DNA from: Buxus sempervirens
Lineage: Eukaryota > Streptophyta > Magnoliopsida > Buxales > Buxaceae
DNA length: 64,000 nt
Assembly: GCA_947561395.2 (NCBI GenBank)
Contig: OX387188.1
Location: forward strand, 41,039,942-41,103,941
Direction: 5' to 3'
Positions 59,105 to 64,000 of the stretch are shown in pieces. Position numbers and translations under genes: made by a program. Under the pieces are notes generated by a model. It worked only from the letters and a program-made list of their open reading frames with translations. It was not told where the DNA came from and searched no databases. Each line of letters starts with the position of its first letter. Positions within the stretch are counted from its first letter, which is position 1.

Positions 59105-60964
59105 GCTCAATTCTACAATTGAAAATATAGGGAGTGAAGAGAGGGCAATTTGTAATCACTGCAAAAAAAAAAAAAAAAAATTAGTTGTAAAGGAAAAAGT
59201 GGTACAGGCCACTTGCAACGGCATTTGCAAAAATGCCTTCTAAAACATGGCCAAATAGACCTTAGGCAAGCCCAAATTTCTGGCAGTAGTGTTAATTTTG
59301 GTAATTTTGTTTTTAATAAAGAAGAAACTTGGCTTGAAATAATAAAGTGGGTAATACAAGAAGAATTACCTTTTAAATTAATAGAATTTAAAAGATTTAA
59401 CCGTCTAATAATCAAATATCTAGCACCAGGATTTAAATCCTTCTCACGCCACACTTTAAGAAAGGATGCTATAAAATTATACGAAAAAATAAAAACCGGA
59501 TTAATATAAACTTTTTCAATTAATAACTTTAAAGTAGCTTTAACCTCAGATATTTAGACAAGTAGACAAAAAATAAGTTATTTAGCTATAACTGCACATT
59601 ATATAGATGCGAATTGGAGTATGGAAAAAAGAATAGTAACTTTTGAAGCACTAGATTCTAACCATTCTGGACTAACTATAGCAAATACTATAGCAAAAAA
59701 TATAAGAAAAAATAAAATACAAAATAAAATAATGGCTCTAACACTTGATAATGCAAGTGCTAATAATGTTGCAGTAGATATATTAAAACAACACTTAAAC
59801 TTAAATATAGATGGATGTTTATTTCATGTTAGGTGTGCTTGTCACATCCTAAATTTAGTTGTGCAGGATGGCTTAAAAATTGTCCAATATCATTTAACAA
59901 ATATTAGAGATGCAATAAGATATTTAAAACAATCTAGCACAACTGCTAGAGAACTTAAAAATTATTGTGAAAGTTTAGGAAAGCAACTTAAAAAAATTAC
60001 CCTAGATGTTGAACATAGGTGGAACTCAACATATTTAATGCTAGAAGCTGCACTAGAATTAAAACAAAAACTTACACTATTTTATAAAACAAAAGTGCCT
60101 CAAAGTGAAGTAATAGAGCTTGATTGGCAAATAGTAGAAATTTTAAGAGATTTTTTAAAAGTTTTTTATGATGCAACAAGATATTTATCAGCGGTTTATT
60201 ACCCAACATCCGCAAGCATTTTAAATTGTTTATATCAAATAAGTATTTGCTTTAAACAATATAGAAACACGCCCGTTGCTAAAGATATTTGCCCTGCAAT
60301 GGAAGCTAAAATTTTAAAATACTGGCAAGATATGCCTAATTTATATTGTTTATCTACTACAATGGACCCTAGGATTAAATTAGGAGTGAAAAACTTAATA
60401 GATGGAATAAATGATAATATGAATTCTTCTTTTCAAATAGATATACATAAAATAAAAACCCTATTAGAAAGACTTTTTTGTGAATATGATACTAGCTGTA
60501 GTTGGCAAGGTTAGACTCAGACCCAAGAAGCACTACCAGATAATTCCCCTTGGTAGTAGGGGAGAAGAAAGGGAAAACAACCAGCATCTGGTAGTAGGGG
60601 ATCATCTGAGTTAAGGATTATTTTAGAAAGCCCCCTAATACTTTTCCATACTATGGAAGAGCATAGTTCTTTTAACATTTTGACATGGTGGAAGCAAAAT
60701 CAAGTTAGTTATCCTGTGTTTGCCGCCATGGCACGTGATCTACTAACGGTTCCGGTGTCCACAGTTATATCGGAATCAGTTTTTAGCGCAGGTAGATGAA
60801 CAGTGGACGACTATAAGAACATATTAACGCCGGAGATGGTGCAAGTATGTGTCTGTTTTACAGATTGGTTAAGGGCGAAACTGAGAGATCGGGAATATGA
60901 AGATGATCAATTTGCTGGAGACTTCAATGATTTGAATCTTGATGAATTTAGTCATCTAGATTAG
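59105..60964 (+). pseudogene. hAT transposase (RICESLEEPER/Ac type), disrupted
   Basis: Continues the coding started at 55977 in the left part. BED zinc finger: VWLNSTIENIGSEERAICNH then a slipped 18-A tract, then GTGHLQRHLQKC (59199-59235). The core follows: SDI-TSRQKISYLAITAHYI, with TAG replacing the usual tryptophan codon (about 59554). An uninterrupted block 59621-60514 has LDNASANNVAVD, the FHVRCACHILNLVVQDGL motif and WNSTYLML. After a frameshift the C-terminal dimerisation region reads WWKQNQVSYPVFAAMARDLL then VISESVFSAG, a TGA, DDYKNILTPEMVQ, ending at TAG 60962. A further stop follows KIKTGLI (59509). Inactive. Confidence 0.9.
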
Positions 60965-61450
60965 TCTAAATTTTATTATATTTTTTGTAATCAAAGTTTA
61001 GGAACTTTACTTTCTCTTTTTTTTTCTTTTAAACTGCAAATGAAAAATAGATGAGTGGATGCCAACCTAATTGGGATGTGCTCATACTATAGTGATGCAG
61101 TATTATTTGTGCAAGTGATTGTGTATTATTTGCAAAGTTGTACTTATACTTGTGATAATTAATTAATTTATATTTTTTTTAGCAAAATCTATCCCAATAT
61201 GTGTAAGACAATTTTGTGAATAATAAAAATATTTTTCAGAATTTTTTGTGATTTTTTACTATTTTTTTGGAAATTTTCTTGATTTTTTAAAAAAAATCAT
61301 TTTTAATACCCCCGGCCCGCCAGGCCTAGCGGTGGCCCGCCGGCTGGGGCATGCCATGCCAGGCCGAGGGTATATGCTAAACGGGCCATGCGTGCCGCAG
61401 CCCGCCGACCAAAGCTAAATGGGGTCCAACCGTGCCGTTTAGCACCCCTA
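60965..61450 (+). other. hAT 3' region
   Basis: AT-rich 3' UTR followed by GC-rich subterminal repeats (61310-61440, GGCCCGCC words) and the right terminus. Confidence 0.7.
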
Positions 61451-61915
61451 CTGCACTTTGACAAATGTATCATCATCACATTTCATAATATACTTTGCTG
61501 ACATTGTTTGAACCTGTAAAAAGAAAAGGCATTAGATATAAAACAATACATAGAGGGAAAAACCATGTAAATTTGAAGTTCGGTTGCTTCTTCAACTCAC
61601 CCCATACTCACAGATGGCAACAGTTTTCAGGACGAGAAGTTCATAGTTATCCATGTAAGGCACTATTACAATATCACCAAAAAATTCTGCTTCCTTCTTC
61701 AACTCTACATTCACTTCCTTTCTTCCATGCTGTTCAAACAAAAAACACGAAAATGATTTAAGCACACCCAGATTAAAGTTTATACATAAAGGTTATCTCA
61801 GGGTAACAAGATTTGCCATATATTTGACTCTTACCAGCGCAACAAAAAACCGAGCTACCACATTTGAAGAGGCAATCAGATGATTCTGCATACATGACTT
61901 CCTCACAGCCATCCG

Positions 61916-62105
61916 CCATTCAATACACCATTCTTAAGAGTTAAAAACCCATTACCTAATCGGATAAAGAAACCACCATTAGCCTAATCTAGAGGTTAAG
62001 AACCTCAATGCTAGTCTGTTTCTTCTTCTCCTTCCTACAAATTATTCAATTTAAAAAACTAAAACAACAGATTGAAAAAGACAAAACAGAAAAAAAAGAA
62101 AAAGA
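61916..62105. other. AAA array 3' flank, directly fused to GT31 exon
   Basis: From CCATTCAATACACC onward it matches the 3' flank at 21215-21400 and 5110-5125 (ACCATTCTTAAGAGTTAAAA, then AATCTAGAGGTTAAGAACCT). It marks the rearrangement breakpoint that removed the GT31 5' half. Confidence 0.75.
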
Positions 62106-62380
62106 GTAGAAAATCAACTCTTATGATCCCAGTCGTTGTGTTTCTACCCACTAACTTTATTGTCTTACTCCTCGTTAAATTTGTCCCCATCATCATTGTC
62201 ACCATCTTCACCTTGTTAGGTAAATTTCTGGATATTTGTGACATTGTGAAAAAATTTCTGGATATTTGTGACATTGTGAAGTGTGAACACAAGTACAGAT
62301 CTATGTTTAGCTAGCTCTACTTTTAGTGCTGCTGCCTTTCTATATATGCGTGTGCGTATATGAACTATAAATACTTGGTG
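62106..62380 (-). pseudogene. AAA-ATPase relic C (internal deletion)
   Basis: Same fusion of AAA gene 3' end and 5' end as relic B (10822-11040), with a private 30-bp tandem duplication at about 62221-62280 (AAATTTCTGGATATTTGTGA repeated). Ends in the TATA-like ACTATAAATAC. Confidence 0.75.
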
Positions 62381-64000
62381 AGTTACAAAATACCTAATTT
62401 GTAAATGTTTTCATGAAACCCACTTAGAAAAGATTCCAAGTTACATGTGTTTGGGTTATGTTGACGTGGCATAGCAAATCGGTAAAATAGGGAAAAACTA
62501 TGGGTTATTTGGACATAGATTATTAGGACTAAATTTTCCATGGGGCTCACTTAGAAAAAATTCTAAATCGTATGCGGTTCAATTATGTTGATGTAACATA
62601 ATAAATTGATAAAATAGGGAAAAGCTGAGAGATGATTTGGGCATAGATTATCAGACAAATTCCCTTTATATCTATACTACTATATAAAGCCAACCACCTT
62701 AATTTTTCTGGCTCGAATTTTATTGTGTTCACTTTGATCTCCCCTTAACTGACTTACACTTATATAACTACCTTATATTTTTTAAAATGCCCTTTACATT
62801 TAATTTTATTTACTTTTATATCCTTACACAATAACTACTTCAATTCCCCAAGATGTCTTTCAATTTATTTTTTTCTTTTATAGCCCTCTCTGTTTAAAAG
62901 TAAAGTGTGATATTGGAATTAAGTTTACCAAAAAAAAAGTGATATCGGAATTACATCTAGAAGTAAAAAATATAATAAGGATGGTCTGTCAGGGCTATTT
63001 GTGTTTTGGTCCCTTTTCTGAACTTATTCTTTGTACCTGGAATAAGCAACCTCTATCACTTGCCTTTCAGCACTATCAGCTTGTGAAGGGAAGTTTTCTT
63101 TTGTTGTTAAACATCTCCAGATATGGATGGAATTTGAAGATTATCAAATCGCCATAAAATTTTTCAGCAAAAAGCAAGGTTCAGATGATTTTGTCCTCTC
63201 CCTCATTAATTATCAGCTATTGAAAAAGTGTCCATGTTAACAGAATCTGCAAACAGAAGAAATATGTGATGGGAAATGGCTTATTGTTGCATCTAGAAAA
63301 TCAAAAATTGCAGACCTTGCACTTTTTGCCAAAGTTTGGTGGAGGCATATATCTTAAAAAAAAAATGAGATATTATATTTTAAATTAAAGGCTAACTGAA
63401 TACGTTAATTTCAATGGTACACTGGACTTGAACAAGTTCCAACATTTGTTACCAACTGAACTCAATGATCAAATCCTTGGAATCGGTGCAAAATGTATTT
63501 GGCACAAAATTTTTTGTATGGTTGAATTCCCAAGCTTTTATGACATAATCTTTACTGTTGGCTCAGAATGAACTGAAAAAGACTGCTTTTAATATATATA
63601 TAGCTACACATAAAATGAGATATTGACAGAGAAGAAAGGAGTAATATAAAAGAAAGAAATGTTCTTATGAAGGTGGAATTCATAAGCTTGCTGTATTGGG
63701 AAATGTTAGTAGTTCCAACACTTTGTAGTCACCGACTCACCTATTAGAGATACAATCTGCTGTAAAGGAATTACGTAATTTTGTATTATTTTCGGGAGCA
63801 CATACCATTACTGGATAGTCTAAAAATAAAATAGTATTGGAAAGTTTTAACATTCTAATGGTAAAAAGGAAAATAAAACACTAGCAATTAGAAAGAATGA
63901 TGGAAGTAATACAATTCAAAGAATATTTCATTTGATATACGCATTGTAACAAGACTTATGATACATCCTCAATGTTATACACTCAAATTTATTAGTACAT
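62381..64000. repeat. AAA 5' flank, copy C (matches 11041-11628 and 16263-18180)
   Basis: Second copy of the flank, lacking solo LTR D and MITEs 1 and 2, so it provides the empty sites for all three. Contains the two-unit ~135-bp duplication and the TCTATACTACTATATAAAGC motif at about 62671. No gene is seen. Confidence 0.8.

Larger units (their letters stand above)
55008..61450 (+). mobile_element. hAT transposon, both ends, with LTR B nested
   Basis: Left end TAGGGATGC at 55008; right end GCACCCCTA at 61450, read inward TAGGGGTGCTAAACGGCACG. Flanks CTCCACTC (55000-55007) and CTGCACTT (61451-61458) agree at six of eight bases, as expected for an aged 8-bp duplication. The GT31 reading across the site (FVKV-EAV) confirms it. 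Subterminal regions on both sides are rich in GGCCCG/CGGGCC. Without LTR B the element is about 3.43 kb, a full-length Ac-type hAT. Confidence 0.9.
47567..61915 (-). pseudogene. GT31 beta-1,3-galactosyltransferase, longest copy
   Basis: Exons, minus strand: 61915-61835 (RMAVRKSCMQNHL, then VVARFFVAL), 61729-61601 ([20 protein letters not shown], then [10 protein letters not shown] and VAICEYG), 61513-61451 joined across the hAT to 55007-54890 (VQTMSAKYIMKCDDDTFVKV | EAVIKEVKK), 53952-53845, and 53718-53564 joined across LTR C to 47626-47567. The DDD metal-binding motif typical of GT31 enzymes is present. All borders keep GT/AG. Upstream of 61915 the gene is lost: AAA-array sequence starts at once (61916 on), so the start, membrane anchor and galectin domain are missing. 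The one-base deletion near 54922 is shared with unit 1. Similar to Arabidopsis GALT-type hydroxyproline galactosyltransferases. Confidence 0.9.

Overview
This is a nuclear window from a flowering plant, most likely a eudicot. The signs are spliced genes with GT..AG introns, plant-specific gene families (DUF3339, DUF1677, ASD/BCS1-like AAA-ATPases, a galectin-type GT31 galactosyltransferase), plant retrotransposons and MITEs, and long AT-rich non-coding stretches. I cannot name the species. There is no operon, CRISPR array or bacterial feature. Almost all open frames here are chance frames inside transposable elements or pieces of broken genes.

Layout. The host backbone is a same-orientation (minus strand) array of AAA-ATPase genes: gene 1 (1-441, runs off the left edge), three relics reduced to gene ends and flanks (about 7.64-7.85 kb, 10.82-11.04 kb, 62.1-62.4 kb), gene 2 (21.4-29.5 kb) and gene 3 (30.99-32.6 kb). 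Genes 2 and 3 are pseudogenes. Gene 2 has one nonsense codon and is split by a 6.57 kb Ty1-copia element. Between the AAA copies lie a MULE-like element carrying DUF3339 and DUF1677 genes (796-3776), a PIF/Harbinger element with a nested hAT MITE (7850-9109), two solo LTRs of one family (5126-7638 and 11629-16257), several MITEs with 9-bp target duplications, and the end of a CACTA-like element (to 21007).

The right half (34.6-61.9 kb) is a minus-strand GT31 beta-1,3-galactosyltransferase gene that lost its 5' exons and was filled with nested elements. A hAT transposon sits in the exon coding the DDD motif, a 3.0 kb solo LTR sits inside the hAT, another solo LTR sits in the last exon, and a second 3.0 kb solo LTR sits inside that one. 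Target-site duplications (8, 5, 5 and 5 bp) mark each event, and removing the inserts restores the splice sites and nearly all of the reading frame.

After all these insertions, a 12.93 kb block (32827-45754) was duplicated in tandem (45755-58688). The only differences I could find are one substitution and one AT-repeat length change. This is either a very recent duplication or an assembly artefact.

Potentially functional genes are few: AAA gene 1 (partial), the small DUF3339 protein (1505-1714), and perhaps an unrecognised ORF with a plausible promoter (10413-10841). I found no novel enzymatic or defence system. The real interest is the nested insertion and duplication history, which can be read base by base.
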